NCBI GenBank assembly: GCA_013336525.1
Contig: JAAXTM010000001.1
Location: forward strand, 186,001-250,000
DNA: 64,000 nucleotides
Source: Geobacteraceae bacterium
GTDB lineage: Bacteria; Desulfobacterota; Desulfuromonadia; Geobacterales; Pseudopelobacteraceae
Direction: 5' to 3'
Positions 38,830 through 48,747 of this stretch are shown one piece after another (position 1 is the stretch's first letter; each line of letters opens with the position of its first letter). A program made the translations under genes and the position numbers. Below the pieces are notes generated by a model that did no database searches, was not told the origin of the DNA, and saw nothing but the letters and a program-made list of their open reading frames with translations.

Positions 38830-38943
38830 AGGCCGGTTTAAAATAGTTACAGCACAGAGATCAAAGGGTTATGGTAAAATCTGACTGTTTATGGTATCAA
38901 GACAAGTTATGTTCACTTATTTAACCTTCGGGAGATAATTTAA

Positions 38944-41637
38944 ATGTTCAGTTCCATTATAACAAAGTTTTTCGGCAGCAAGAATGAACGCGAACTTAAA
39001 AAAATGTGGCCGATCGTTGATAAAATTAATGCTCTTGAAGCTTCCATCTCTACTCTTTCTGATGAGCAGCTGACCAATAAAACCAGGGAATTCAAGGAGC
39101 GGCATGCAAAGGGAGAATCTCTGGATTCACTCCTCCCAGAAGCCTTTGCCGTCTGCCGCGAAGGCGGCAAACGTATACTCGGCATGCGCCATTTTGACGT
39201 ACAGTTAATAGGTGGCATGGTACTGCATTCAGGGAAAATTGCCGAAATGAAAACCGGTGAGGGAAAAACGCTTGTAGCCACCCTCCCCGCTTATCTTAAT
39301 GCAATTTCCGGTAAGGGTGTTCACGTCGTTACTGTCAACGATTATCTGGCAAAACGTGACTCTGAGTGGATGGGTAAACTTTATAACTTCCTTGGACTGA
39401 CTGTCGGCATTATTGTTCATGGTGTCGAAGATGATCAACGCCGCATTAACTATGCTGCAGATATTACCTATGGAACTAACAACGAGTTTGGCTTTGATTA
39501 TCTGCGGGATAATATGAAGTTTGACCTGGATGATTACGTTCAGCGCGGCTTCAACTACTCCATTGTGGACGAAGTTGACTCTATTTTGATTGATGAAGCA
39601 AGAACACCGCTGATTATCTCCGGCCCCACCGAAGACTCAACAGATAAATATTATGTTATTAATGCCATTATTCCAAAACTGGAGAGAGGTGAAGTGCTTG
39701 AAGTCGAGGCAAACACTCTCTCCGGAAAGCGCAAGAAATACACCGGCGATTTTACTATTGATGAAAAAGCCAAGAGTGCAGCCTTGACCGAACAGGGTGT
39801 TCTAAAGGTTGAAAAACTTTTAAAAATCGACAACCTTTATGACCCGCGCAATATAGAAATCCTTCATCATGTTAACCAGGCTTTGCGCGCACATGCCATG
39901 TACAAGGTTGACGTGGATTATGTGGTAAAAGATGGCGAAGTCTTGATTGTAGACGAATTTACCGGTCGTCTCATGCCCGGACGCCGCTGGTCTGATGGTC
40001 TGCACCAGGCTATTGAGGCGAAGGAAGGGGTTAAAATTGAAAATGAAAACCAGACCCTTGCAACAATAACCTTTCAGAATTTTTTCCGTATGTACACCAA
40101 GCTATCCGGGATGACCGGTACAGCAGACACTGAGGCAGAGGAATTTCACAAGATATACAAACTAGATGTTGCTGTTATCCCGACTAATCGACCACTCGTG
40201 CGTCCGGATTTCCCTGATGTTATATACAAGACTGAACTTGAAAAATTCAAGGCGGTAATAGAGGATATCAAAGAACATTATGCTGTCGGCCAACCCTGTC
40301 TCGTTGGTACCATATCGATCGAAAAATCGGAAGTATTGGCAGAGATGCTTAAGCGACAGGGCATACCACACAACGTACTTAATGCTAAACAGCATGAACG
40401 TGAAGCAGAAATCGTATCTCAAGCCGGACGTAAAGGCGCCATAACAATCGCCACTAACATGGCTGGCCGTGGAACCGATATTGTACTTGGTGGCAACCCG
40501 GATGCTCTTGCCAAGCAGTGGCAACGGGCAAATCCGGAAGCAACTGATGAAGAATATGAAGCGATACTTGCCAAGTATAAAGCTGAATGTCTAGCCGAGC
40601 ATGAAGAAGTTATTAAACTGGGTGGTCTTCACATTCTTGGAACAGAAAGACACGAATCACGCCGTATTGACAACCAGCTGCGTGGTCGTTCCGGTCGCCA
40701 GGGTGACCCTGGTTCATCAAAATTCTATCTGTCACTTGAAGATGACCTGCTACGCATTTTCGGATCAGAGCGCGTCGCCAAGATTATGGATCTACTCAAA
40801 ATTGAAGAGGGTGAGGCCATTACTCACAGCATGATTTCAAGGTCGATTGAAAATGCTCAGAAAAAAGTAGAAGCGCATAACTTCGATATACGTAAACATC
40901 TCATAGAATACGATGATGTCATGAACAAACAGCGCGAAGTTATTTATACCCAGCGCCGCGAAATCCTGGCTGGGCAGGACATCCGCGAAAACTTTCTGGA
41001 AATGCTGAATGAGACGATCGAAGAGATTGTTTCCGCTTATGCCATAGATAAAGTATCACCGCATGAATGGGATTTACAGGGGATAAGCGACAGCGTTTAT
41101 AAATACTTCAATCTTCAACTTGATCTTCCGCATGAGATAGTAAGCCGACTGACACCAGTCAACTTTCATGACACACTAAGTGAACAGGTCCATGCCATAT
41201 TCAAGGCACGGGTTGATGATATGGGTAACGAACTAGTTGATCACCTCATCAAGGTTATGATGCTGCAGGCAATTGACACACATTGGAAAGACCACCTCCT
41301 GAACATCGACCACCTGAAGGAAGGAATCGGTCTGCGCGGATACGGGCAGAAAGACCCCAAACAGGAATACAAAAAAGAGGCGTATAATCTTTTCATGGAA
41401 TTGATGGTTCGCATCCGTGAAGAGGTTGTAGAACGTGTTTTTTGGGTCCAGATTAATCATGATGGTGAAGAAATTGAAGAAATGGAAGAAGAGATGCAAA
41501 GCAAGAAGCTGATTTTTAATCTTGGTGGCGGAGAAGAGCATGTCCAGGAACCAGCCAAAAGTCAAAGAGTTGCTGGCCGGAATGATGCCTGCCCTTGCGG
41601 AAGTGGTAAAAAGTACAAAAAATGCTGCGGAAAATAA
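38944..41637 (+). CDS. secA: preprotein translocase ATPase SecA
   Basis: The motor of the Sec export system, 897 residues. Walker A GEGKT is at 105-109, the [13 protein letters not shown] Walker B follows near 210, and the second helicase motor contains [11 protein letters not shown] and the [13 protein letters not shown] motif. The C-terminus carries the SecB/zinc-binding motif [18 protein letters not shown] precedes the ATG. It is separated by 114 bp from ychF, so an own promoter is likely, and argJ follows after 26 bp. Confidence 0.98.
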   Translation: MFSSIITKFFGSKNERELKKMWPIVDKINALEASISTLSDEQLTNKTREFKERHAKGESLDSLLPEAFAVCREGGKRILGMRHFDVQLIGGMVLHSGKIAEMKTGEGKTLVATLPAYLNAISGKGVHVVTVNDYLAKRDSEWMGKLYNFLGLTVGIIVHGVEDDQRRINYAADITYGTNNEFGFDYLRDNMKFDLDDYVQRGFNYSIVDEVDSILIDEARTPLIISGPTEDSTDKYYVINAIIPKLERGEVLEVEANTLSGKRKKYTGDFTIDEKAKSAALTEQGVLKVEKLLKIDNLYDPRNIEILHHVNQALRAHAMYKVDVDYVVKDGEVLIVDEFTGRLMPGRRWSDGLHQAIEAKEGVKIENENQTLATITFQNFFRMYTKLSGMTGTADTEAEEFHKIYKLDVAVIPTNRPLVRPDFPDVIYKTELEKFKAVIEDIKEHYAVGQPCLVGTISIEKSEVLAEMLKRQGIPHNVLNAKQHEREAEIVSQAGRKGAITIATNMAGRGTDIVLGGNPDALAKQWQRANPEATDEEYEAILAKYKAECLAEHEEVIKLGGLHILGTERHESRRIDNQLRGRSGRQGDPGSSKFYLSLEDDLLRIFGSERVAKIMDLLKIEEGEAITHSMISRSIENAQKKVEAHNFDIRKHLIEYDDVMNKQREVIYTQRREILAGQDIRENFLEMLNETIEEIVSAYAIDKVSPHEWDLQGISDSVYKYFNLQLDLPHEIVSRLTPVNFHDTLSEQVHAIFKARVDDMGNELVDHLIKVMMLQAIDTHWKDHLLNIDHLKEGIGLRGYGQKDPKQEYKKEAYNLFMELMVRIREEVVERVFWVQINHDGEEIEEMEEEMQSKKLIFNLGGGEEHVQEPAKSQRVAGRNDACPCGSGKKYKKCCGK

Positions 41638-41663
41638 AAATACCTGTGTCTAATGAGGTTTAG

Positions 41664-42845
41664 ATGGACATCAAAGGATTTCGTTTTTCAACTGTAGAAG
41701 CTGCAATTAAAAAACCGGGGCGTAAAGATTTAGCGCTGATTTTTTCTGAAGTACCTGCTATCGCTTCGGCGGTTTTTACCACCAGCACTGTCAAAGCCGC
41801 CCCGGTGTTAGTATCAAGCGAACACATTAAGAGTGGACGTGCCCAGGCATTGATCGTTAACAGCGGCAATGCTAACGCTTGTACTGGTGAACCAGGAATG
41901 GTGGTTGCAAGAGAGACAACTCGTCTGGTCGCAGTCGCTCTCGGCATTAATGATGAGGCCGTTCAGGTCTGTTCAACCGGAGTCATAGGCGTTCAGATGC
42001 CCATGGAGCGTATTCAGGGCGCAATTACACCTCTTGTAGACGGTCTTGTTTCCGGAACGCTGAATGACATAGCTCAGGCTATCATGACTACCGACACCTT
42101 TCCGAAAATGGAAACCAGGAACGGTGAGGCGGGAGGTATCGGCTATACTGTTGCCGGCATTGCCAAAGGGGCTGGCATGATAATGCCCAACATGGCCACA
42201 ATGCTGTCGTTTATTTTAACTGATGCATCTGTAGAGTCAGGCTTTCTTGATAAATCCTTCCGTAAGGCCGTTAACCAGTCTTTTAATGCCATCACTGTTG
42301 ACGGCGATATGTCAACAAACGATACCTGTCTGATTATGGCTAACGGCGCGTCAGGGAACCCAACCATCACTGAAGGTTCACCGGAAGGAATTGCTTTTAC
42401 AGCTACATTGAATAGTGTCTTGCTTTCTCTGGCGAAACAGATTGTAAAAGATGGTGAAGGAGCAACAAAGTTTGTAGAAATACGCGTCAGTGGAGCTAAA
42501 GACGATTCTGACGCAAAGCGTGCTGCTATGGCAATCGCTAACTCTAGTTTGGTTAAAACTGCTTTTTTTGGACAGGATGCAAACTGGGGACGAATCTTTG
42601 CTGCGATCGGCTATTCCGGAGCTGAAGTCGACCAATCATTGCTTTCTCTCTGTTTTGATGATGTCTGTATGGCCAAAAAAGGTGTTTTTGCCGGTGATGA
42701 TGCCGAAGCCAGGGGCACAGAGATTCTTAAACAAAAAGAGTTCACCGTAACTGTTGACCTTGGAATAGGTAGTGGCACTGCCACCGTGTATACCTCGGAC
42801 CTGACCCACGAATATATCAGCATCAACGCCGACTATCGATCCTGA
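41664..42845 (+). CDS. argJ: bifunctional glutamate N-acetyltransferase/ornithine acetyltransferase
   Basis: ArgJ transfers the acetyl group from N-acetylornithine to glutamate in the cyclic arginine pathway. The 393-residue proenzyme is cleaved before T179 in MIMPNMATML, giving alpha and beta chains; the conserved TTDTFPK and GDMSTNDT motifs are present. Whether it also uses acetyl-CoA (bifunctional form) cannot be read from sequence alone. It follows secA and is closed by a strong terminator. Arginine supply fits with the aguA/aguB agmatine route elsewhere in the window. Confidence 0.95.
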   Translation: MDIKGFRFSTVEAAIKKPGRKDLALIFSEVPAIASAVFTTSTVKAAPVLVSSEHIKSGRAQALIVNSGNANACTGEPGMVVARETTRLVAVALGINDEAVQVCSTGVIGVQMPMERIQGAITPLVDGLVSGTLNDIAQAIMTTDTFPKMETRNGEAGGIGYTVAGIAKGAGMIMPNMATMLSFILTDASVESGFLDKSFRKAVNQSFNAITVDGDMSTNDTCLIMANGASGNPTITEGSPEGIAFTATLNSVLLSLAKQIVKDGEGATKFVEIRVSGAKDDSDAKRAAMAIANSSLVKTAFFGQDANWGRIFAAIGYSGAEVDQSLLSLCFDDVCMAKKGVFAGDDAEARGTEILKQKEFTVTVDLGIGSGTATVYTSDLTHEYISINADYRS

Positions 42846-42874
42846 AACACTTAGGATCTTATATTCTATTATCA

Positions 42875-42899
42875 AGCCTCCGCATGCGGAGGCTTTTTT
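42875..42899 (+). terminator. terminator after argJ
   Basis: AGCCTCCGC, a two-base centre and GCGGAGGCT form a 9-bp stem, or a tight palindrome, followed by six Ts. Confidence 0.92.
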
Positions 42900-42927
42900 G
42901 TCGTAAAGCAGGATACAGAGTGAACTC

Positions 42928-44100
42928 GTGATTAAATTTTTTATAATTATTGCCGCAATATCCCTTTCATTTTCAACCACCCTTAACGCTGCAGATGACC
43001 TGATGGATGTCGGACGAGCTGTATCCATCGACGTTATGTTGGAAAACGCTATCCGTCGCGGTTTGATTTCCGGCGGGGTTGTCGCTGTAGGCAACCATAC
43101 CGGTCAACTTTATGGCACAGCACAGGGCAGGCTTTATCCAGACAGCTCTGCCCCACCTCTTTCAGACCGGACGTTGTTTGACACCGCATCACTCACAAAG
43201 GTCATTGCCACAGCACCAGCCATTATGAAATTGCTTGAGCAGGGGAAAATCAACCTGCTTGATCCACTGACTCGATGGTTCCCTGAATTTGAAGGTACGG
43301 ATCGTGATGAAATTACCATCCTCAATTTATTAACCCACACGTCCGGGATGAATGATGTTGAAATTGCAAGTAACGATCCCCTCAGGAGCCTGATAGAAAA
43401 AGCTATTATTCAAAACCATGCTTCCCTGCCTGGAAACCGGTTTCGTTACGCCGATATCAACTTCATACTTCTTGGAGAACTGGTCAGGCGTGCAGCTCAA
43501 GAACCATTGGACAGATTTTGTACTGAGTATATATACGCACCAATGGGCATGGCTGAAACCGGATTTCTGCCTCAGGCTGAACTCAATACAATCGCCCCGA
43601 CAGCGGGCTACAACAAAACGCTCACAGCCGGTGTTGTCCAGGATATTAACGCCCGCCGTTTTGGCGGAGTAGCTGGGCATGCCGGATTATTCAGCACCGC
43701 CAGCGATTTAAACAGATTCGCAATCATGATTCTTAACCATGGGAAATATAATGGTGTACAGGCCTTCACGGAAAGGGCCATAAGCCAGATGACATCACCG
43801 TACTTTTATAGCAATGGCAGAGTTGTCAGGGGACTTGGATGGGATATCAATTCACCGTTTTCGTCGCCTCGCGGTAACTACTTTTCTGATATGTCTTTCG
43901 GCCACACCGGATACAGCGGTTCATCAATCTGGATTGACCCTGAACAGGATTTATACGTAATTCTTTTGACAGTACGCCTTGATTACAACGGTGTACGGCA
44001 GTTTAACCAATTACGAAGTGATATATCGAGTCTGGCAGTCTCAATATTTTCGACCCCGCGAATTGCGGAAGAGATTATCAATGAAATGAAAATCCCTTGA
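42928..44100 (+). CDS. secreted serine hydrolase, beta-lactamase/class C-like
   Basis: A 390-residue protein with a signal peptide (IKFFIIIAAISLSFSTTLNA) and a beta-lactamase-family (PF00144) domain. The catalytic S-x-x-K is in FDTASLTKVIATAP, the second motif is near FRYADINFILLGELV (Tyr-x-Asn type), and the third is the HTGYSGSSIWIDP region. Such proteins are esterases, D-aminopeptidases or PBP-like peptidases; substrate cannot be told from sequence. The GTG start is weakly supported by GAG. It lies alone between two terminators or promoter gaps. Confidence 0.88.
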   Translation: MIKFFIIIAAISLSFSTTLNAADDLMDVGRAVSIDVMLENAIRRGLISGGVVAVGNHTGQLYGTAQGRLYPDSSAPPLSDRTLFDTASLTKVIATAPAIMKLLEQGKINLLDPLTRWFPEFEGTDRDEITILNLLTHTSGMNDVEIASNDPLRSLIEKAIIQNHASLPGNRFRYADINFILLGELVRRAAQEPLDRFCTEYIYAPMGMAETGFLPQAELNTIAPTAGYNKTLTAGVVQDINARRFGGVAGHAGLFSTASDLNRFAIMILNHGKYNGVQAFTERAISQMTSPYFYSNGRVVRGLGWDINSPFSSPRGNYFSDMSFGHTGYSGSSIWIDPEQDLYVILLTVRLDYNGVRQFNQLRSDISSLAVSIFSTPRIAEEIINEMKIP

Positions 44101-44189
44101 AACGCTAATGCCTTGACACGATATTGCTCCTGTGTTAGTTGTTTCCGGTGTAGTTATTCTTGCGTACCCACTCAGCAAGGGAGGGATCG

Positions 44190-45380
44190 ATGAGCATTAA
44201 AATTCTTGTTGCCGACGACAGTATCACCATCCAGAAAGTTATCGGCATCATTTTTGGCGGAGACGAATATTCCTTAACAGTAGTTGATAACGGTAAAGCC
44301 GCTGTTGATAAGGCACGAGAAATCAATCCTGATATATTGCTGATTGATGCACTGATGCCAGGAATGACAGGTTACGAAGTGGCTGAAGCCGTTCGCTCTA
44401 CTCCGTCACTGGCGGACAAGCCGATATTGATCCTGACTGGTACATTTGAAGTATTTGACGAAGAAAAAGCAAAGAAAAGCGGTGCAGACGACTTTATCGC
44501 CAAGCCGTTTGAATCTCAACAAATCATAACTAAGGTAAAAGAACTCCTGGAGTTAGGAAAATCCAGAGTCATGCCAACACAAGCCCCGCTATTACAACCT
44601 GTCACTGAAACATTCAGCGAACAGACAACGGATGATTCAATCCCAACTTTCGATTCGACTACTGTTACCGAGCAACAGCTCGAAACTCCACAAACTGCCG
44701 CACCGGCTGATATATGGGGAGCTTTTACCCCTGAAGTTGAACTACCGGTTGAGCCGCCAGTTGAAGCATTTGCCTCTCCGGATGTTGATGCAATATCAGA
44801 AGATAAATTCGAACCAGATGTCTTTGCAATAGTCACTGAAGAAAATGATGCTGAACTCGTACAAAACACAGCCCCAGCAAACACCTCCCCTCAACTCACC
44901 GGTACTCAATGGGTTCCAATTGAGGAAAATACCTTTGAATTTGAAGAAGAAACAAGTTCAGATAAGCTCCAGACATCTCTTGCTGATCAAGAAATTCCAG
45001 TTCATGAGCCGGCATTCGGAGATATTTCTTTTGAAAAAGAGATCGAGGCTCCGGCATCTCAGGCTTTCCCAGATATTTCAGAAATGGATTCTACTGAAAC
45101 CATCCCCGCTTTCGATGTTCCCTCTACCCCTATTGCACCATTCGCCCCGTTGGCTGACCCTACCCCGGTTTTTGCCGCTCCAGTAGATCTGGATCAGGTT
45201 GCGCCTATGGATTCAGTCTCTGCCACGGCTCCTGCGTCTGCAATAACTGATGAGCAACTCAAAGCCATCCTGGCTGGAGTATCGAAAGATGTCATTGAAA
45301 GAATTGTCTGGGAAGTTGTTCCAGACCTGGCTGAGGCAATGATCCGCGAAGCAATACAGAAGATTAAAGAAGGGGTCTAA
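44190..45380 (+). CDS. response regulator with long acidic linker and PopZ-like C-terminal helix
   Basis: A receiver domain (residues 1-120) with phospho-acceptor D53 ([14 protein letters not shown]) and K105 is followed by about 220 residues of low-complexity Pro/Glu/Ala-rich linker. The last 45 residues ([20 protein letters not shown], then [19 protein letters not shown]) form amphipathic helices. Such C-termini recall the oligomerisation or polar-localisation tails of RomR and PopZ-type proteins. That is a resemblance by eye, not a family match. There is no DNA-binding domain, so a scaffold or polarity role is inferred. The ATG at 44190 follows GGGAGGG. Confidence 0.82.
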   Translation: MSIKILVADDSITIQKVIGIIFGGDEYSLTVVDNGKAAVDKAREINPDILLIDALMPGMTGYEVAEAVRSTPSLADKPILILTGTFEVFDEEKAKKSGADDFIAKPFESQQIITKVKELLELGKSRVMPTQAPLLQPVTETFSEQTTDDSIPTFDSTTVTEQQLETPQTAAPADIWGAFTPEVELPVEPPVEAFASPDVDAISEDKFEPDVFAIVTEENDAELVQNTAPANTSPQLTGTQWVPIEENTFEFEEETSSDKLQTSLADQEIPVHEPAFGDISFEKEIEAPASQAFPDISEMDSTETIPAFDVPSTPIAPFAPLADPTPVFAAPVDLDQVAPMDSVSATAPASAITDEQLKAILAGVSKDVIERIVWEVVPDLAEAMIREAIQKIKEGV

Positions 45381-45405
45381 TACCCCTTGCAGTCATAACA
45401 ACCGT

Positions 45406-45431
45406 AAGGGGATGGCAACATCCCCTTTTTT
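45406..45431 (+). terminator. terminator between response regulator and trpD
   Basis: AAGGGGATG, loop GCAA and CATCCCCTT form a 9-bp stem followed by six Ts. It ends the response-regulator transcript. The trpD ribosome binding site lies just beyond it, so an attenuation role for trpD is conceivable, but no leader peptide with Trp codons is visible. Confidence 0.85.
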
Positions 45432-45448
45432 CGTATGGAGGAACGGAA

Positions 45449-46504
45449 ATGATCAAAAAAGCCATTACTAAAGTTGTTGAACGTGAAGACCTGACTGAAG
45501 GCGAGATGATCGAAGTTATGAACCAGATTATGTCAGGTGAATGTACACCGGCACAGATTGGTGCATTCATTACCGCCCTGCGCATGAAAGGCGAAACTGT
45601 TGAGGAAATCACCGGGGCGGCGCGCGTCATGCGCGACCGGGCCACTCCGATACGTGTCGGAAAAGGTGTACTTGATATCGACCGTGATGACATCAATATC
45701 GATCAGGAAACCATATTGGACGTCGTTGGTACAGGCGGCGACGGCACTAACACCTTCAATATTTCCACCACTGTTTCTTTTGTAGTCTCGGCTTGCGGCG
45801 TTAAAGTTGCCAAGCACGGAAACCGCTCAGTCTCTTCGGCCTGCGGCAGCGCAGACGTATTGGAAAAATTGGGCATTAATCTGGATGTCACCCCGGAAAC
45901 AGTTGAAAACTGCATAGATCAAATCGGCATCGGTTTCCTCTTCGCCCCTGCCCTGCACGGTGCCATGAAACACGCCATCGGCCCCCGTCGCGAGATCGGC
46001 ATCCGCACCATATTTAATATTCTGGGCCCACTTACAAACCCTGCCGGTGCTGATTGTCAGGTGATGGGTGTTTACCGTGCTGACCTTGTAGAAAAACTGG
46101 CCGGAGTGTTACAAAAGCTTGGATGCCGTCACGGCTTTGTAGTGCATGGATCTGACGGCATGGACGAGATGACTCTGACCGGTGAAACATTAGTGGCCGA
46201 AGTCACCCATGCTGGTGTTACGTTGAGCAAAGTCACCCCTGAACAGTTGGGCCTTACCCGTTGCCAGATGTCTGAGCTCAAAGGGGGAGATGCTGTTGCC
46301 AACGCTGCAATAGTTAAAGCAGTACTATCCGGTGAACGCGGGCCGAGGAGAGATATTGTCCTTCTGAATGCCGCATACGCTCTGGTAGCCGCCGGTAAAG
46401 CGGAAACGCCGGCAGAGGGGATGTCACTGGCTGCAAAATCCATCGACTCCGGAATGGCCTTGCTACAGGTAGAACGATTAGCGGCTTTGACGAACAAGCA
46501 ATAA
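45449..46504 (+). CDS. trpD: anthranilate phosphoribosyltransferase
   Basis: TrpD joins anthranilate to PRPP in tryptophan synthesis. The 351-residue enzyme has the glycine loop [14 protein letters not shown] at 94-107, the KHGNRSVSS segment at 122-130, and the GPLTNPA motif. It has the two-domain helical/alpha-beta plan of the nucleoside phosphorylase fold. GGAGGAA precedes the ATG. trpC follows after 18 bp; trpE, trpG, trpF, trpB and trpA are not in this window. Confidence 0.96.
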   Translation: MIKKAITKVVEREDLTEGEMIEVMNQIMSGECTPAQIGAFITALRMKGETVEEITGAARVMRDRATPIRVGKGVLDIDRDDINIDQETILDVVGTGGDGTNTFNISTTVSFVVSACGVKVAKHGNRSVSSACGSADVLEKLGINLDVTPETVENCIDQIGIGFLFAPALHGAMKHAIGPRREIGIRTIFNILGPLTNPAGADCQVMGVYRADLVEKLAGVLQKLGCRHGFVVHGSDGMDEMTLTGETLVAEVTHAGVTLSKVTPEQLGLTRCQMSELKGGDAVANAAIVKAVLSGERGPRRDIVLLNAAYALVAAGKAETPAEGMSLAAKSIDSGMALLQVERLAALTNKQ

Positions 46505-46522
46505 AGGGAGAATATTTTTAAT

Positions 46523-47329
46523 ATGACCATCGACACGCCCGATATCTTGAAAGAAATAGTTGCCCACAAAATTGAAGAGGTAAGAACCGCCAGAAATAAT
46601 ACTCCTCTCTCAGAAATAAAAGATCGCATAAATGATCTTGAGGACGTACCGCGTGGTTTTGAGCGACATTTGCGCGGCGCTGTTGCCTCGAATTGGACCG
46701 CCATCATCGCTGAGATAAAGAAGGCTTCACCAAGTAAAGGGATAATCCGAGAAGATTTCGACCCGATGGAAATCTCAGAAATATACCAGAACAATGGCGC
46801 AACCTGCCTGTCTGTGCTGACTGATGAAAAGTTTTTTATGGGCAACCTTCGCTACCTGGCCTTGATCCGTGAGACTGTGTCACTACCGTTGCTGCGTAAG
46901 GACTTTATATGTGATCCGTACCAGATTTATGAAGCCCGCGCCGCCGGAGCCGACGCAATCTTGCTGATCGCTGCCATGCTTGATCTGAATCAATTGCGTG
47001 ATTTCAGCGCAGCAGCAGACGAGATACACCTGGATGTTCTGCTGGAAGTACATGATGAAGCGGAGATGGAGAAAGCGCTTCAAACCGATTGTACCCTGAT
47101 CGGAGTTAATAACCGCAATTTAAGAACGTTTGAAACAGATCTCGGCACAACCGGCCGCCTCGCTTTAATGATGCCGTCAGATCGCCTTTTGGTTGCGGAG
47201 AGTGGTATTTACAACCGGTCGGACATTGTACGGCTGAAAGCAGAGGGCGCGGGTGCGTTTTTAATCGGAGAATCAATGATGAGGGAAGACGATATCGGAG
47301 CTAAACTGCAGGAACTGCTGAACGACTGA
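46523..47329 (+). CDS. trpC: indole-3-glycerol phosphate synthase
   Basis: A TIM-barrel enzyme of 268 residues that closes the indole ring from carboxyphenylamino-deoxyribulose phosphate. Signatures are AEIKKASPSKG, LLRKDFI, GVNNRNLRTF and AESGI, supplying the catalytic Lys and Glu residues. It is the monofunctional form without a fused TrpF. It is coupled to trpD and ends convergently with ctpA; the 72-bp gap shows no clear terminator. Confidence 0.96.
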   Translation: MTIDTPDILKEIVAHKIEEVRTARNNTPLSEIKDRINDLEDVPRGFERHLRGAVASNWTAIIAEIKKASPSKGIIREDFDPMEISEIYQNNGATCLSVLTDEKFFMGNLRYLALIRETVSLPLLRKDFICDPYQIYEARAAGADAILLIAAMLDLNQLRDFSAAADEIHLDVLLEVHDEAEMEKALQTDCTLIGVNNRNLRTFETDLGTTGRLALMMPSDRLLVAESGIYNRSDIVRLKAEGAGAFLIGESMMREDDIGAKLQELLND

Positions 47330-47401
47330 GATTTTTTTTAAAAACAATCTATACTGGTGAAGCTCGACCATCGCAGTAAAATCCCGCTTATGTAGAGTTT
47401 A

Positions 47402-48742
47402 CTAAAACCCTTTTTGCTTTAACATGCTGATGGACTGCAGCAATTCAAGAGCCCGTCTGAGTTGATAGTCTTTCTGAATATCAGTAACTTTGCCAGCAAC
47501 CCCATGATGAATTTCTTTACTATTGGGTTGCTGTGCTTCCTGCTTTCCGTCTGAAGCAAGGCTTTTTTCCAGATCTTTTTCTTTAAGTTCCATCCCCTTC
47601 TCTTTTGCCGGCAAAGGTGTGATATTTGGTACCTCAATATCCGGAACAATCCCTTTTGCCTGAATTGAACGTCCGCTCGGAGTATAATAGCGTGCTGTTG
47701 TCAGCTTAAGAGCCGCATTACCTTTCATCGGAATAATTGACTGGACAGAGCCTTTTCCGAAACTTTGTGTTCCCATTATGATGGCACGCTTATGATCCTG
47801 CAGAGCACCGGCAACTATTTCAGAAGCACTGGCGCTGCCGCCGTTGATAAGCACAACTATCGGATATTGCGGTTCCTTAGACCCCACAGTCCCGTTATAA
47901 ACATGATTTGATTCAGGGGTCCGACCTTTAATACTTACAACTACAGCGTTGTTAATGTCATCTCCTACAAAGCAGTTCACAACCTCGATGCACGAATTTA
48001 TCAAACCGCCCGGATTATAACGCAGATCCAGAATCAGCCCCTTCATCAGTCCACCAGATTTAGTATGAAGATCTCTCAAGGCCTCCTTGAACTCACCTCC
48101 AGTACGCTCCTGAAACTGTGATATCCTGATTAATCCATAACCGGATTCAAGCAGCTTTGACTTCAAACTTTTCAGCTTTATGATATCTCGTACCAATTTA
48201 AAAACCAGTGGCTTGGCGTTTTCGGCGCGTAAAATGGTCAAGGTTACCGGCGTTCCCTTCTCGCCGCGAAGTTTTTTAACAACATTCGTGATATTAACTC
48301 CATCGGTGGGTATCCCATCGATCTTCCAGATGTGATCATTAGCCCGAATTCCGGCACGGGAAGACGGGGTGTCGTCAATTGGAGCAATAACAGTCAGTTT
48401 GCCATCTTTTGTTCCAAGTTCAATGCCGACACCACCAAATGAACCGGACATGGCAATTCCCATTTCGTTGTACGGCTCTGGAGGCAGATAGGCACTGTGC
48501 GGGTCAAGGGCAGCAAGCATGCCGTCCACCATTTTAAGTACCAGTTTTTTTGAATCAGGTTTTTCCACATGTTTCTCTAAAACAGTCAAATATGCTTCGC
48601 GCAGAAGAATAAGATATTTTTCATCAGTAGCGGTATTGCGTACACGCCACTGAACAGCTAAAACAACCACTAGACATGCAGCAGTCACCAATAATATTAT
48701 CAGGGTCGACTTCCTGGAGCGTATATTAAGGACAGGCAGCAT
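47402..48742 (-). CDS. ctpA: carboxy-terminal processing protease CtpA (S41)
   Basis: A 446-residue periplasmic serine protease. One N-terminal membrane helix (about 14-30) is followed by a short helical cap, a PDZ domain (about 95-175) and the S41 catalytic domain with Ser305 in GGSASASEI and Lys330 in FGKGSVQ, spaced 25 residues as in Prc. The long acidic/basic tail ends near LQSISMLKQKGF. Its gene starts six bases after the ntrX stop on the minus strand, so it is probably co-transcribed with ntrY-ntrX. Confidence 0.93.
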   Translation of the reverse strand: MLPVLNIRSRKSTLIILLVTAACLVVVLAVQWRVRNTATDEKYLILLREAYLTVLEKHVEKPDSKKLVLKMVDGMLAALDPHSAYLPPEPYNEMGIAMSGSFGGVGIELGTKDGKLTVIAPIDDTPSSRAGIRANDHIWKIDGIPTDGVNITNVVKKLRGEKGTPVTLTILRAENAKPLVFKLVRDIIKLKSLKSKLLESGYGLIRISQFQERTGGEFKEALRDLHTKSGGLMKGLILDLRYNPGGLINSCIEVVNCFVGDDINNAVVVSIKGRTPESNHVYNGTVGSKEPQYPIVVLINGGSASASEIVAGALQDHKRAIIMGTQSFGKGSVQSIIPMKGNAALKLTTARYYTPSGRSIQAKGIVPDIEVPNITPLPAKEKGMELKEKDLEKSLASDGKQEAQQPNSKEIHHGVAGKVTDIQKDYQLRRALELLQSISMLKQKGF

Positions 48743-48747
48743 TCCAA

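Noticed and set aside
44113-44141. Sigma-70 promoter before the 44190 response regulator
   Set aside because: TTGACA is present but the sequence 17 bases on (TAGTTG) is too far from a -10 consensus to call.
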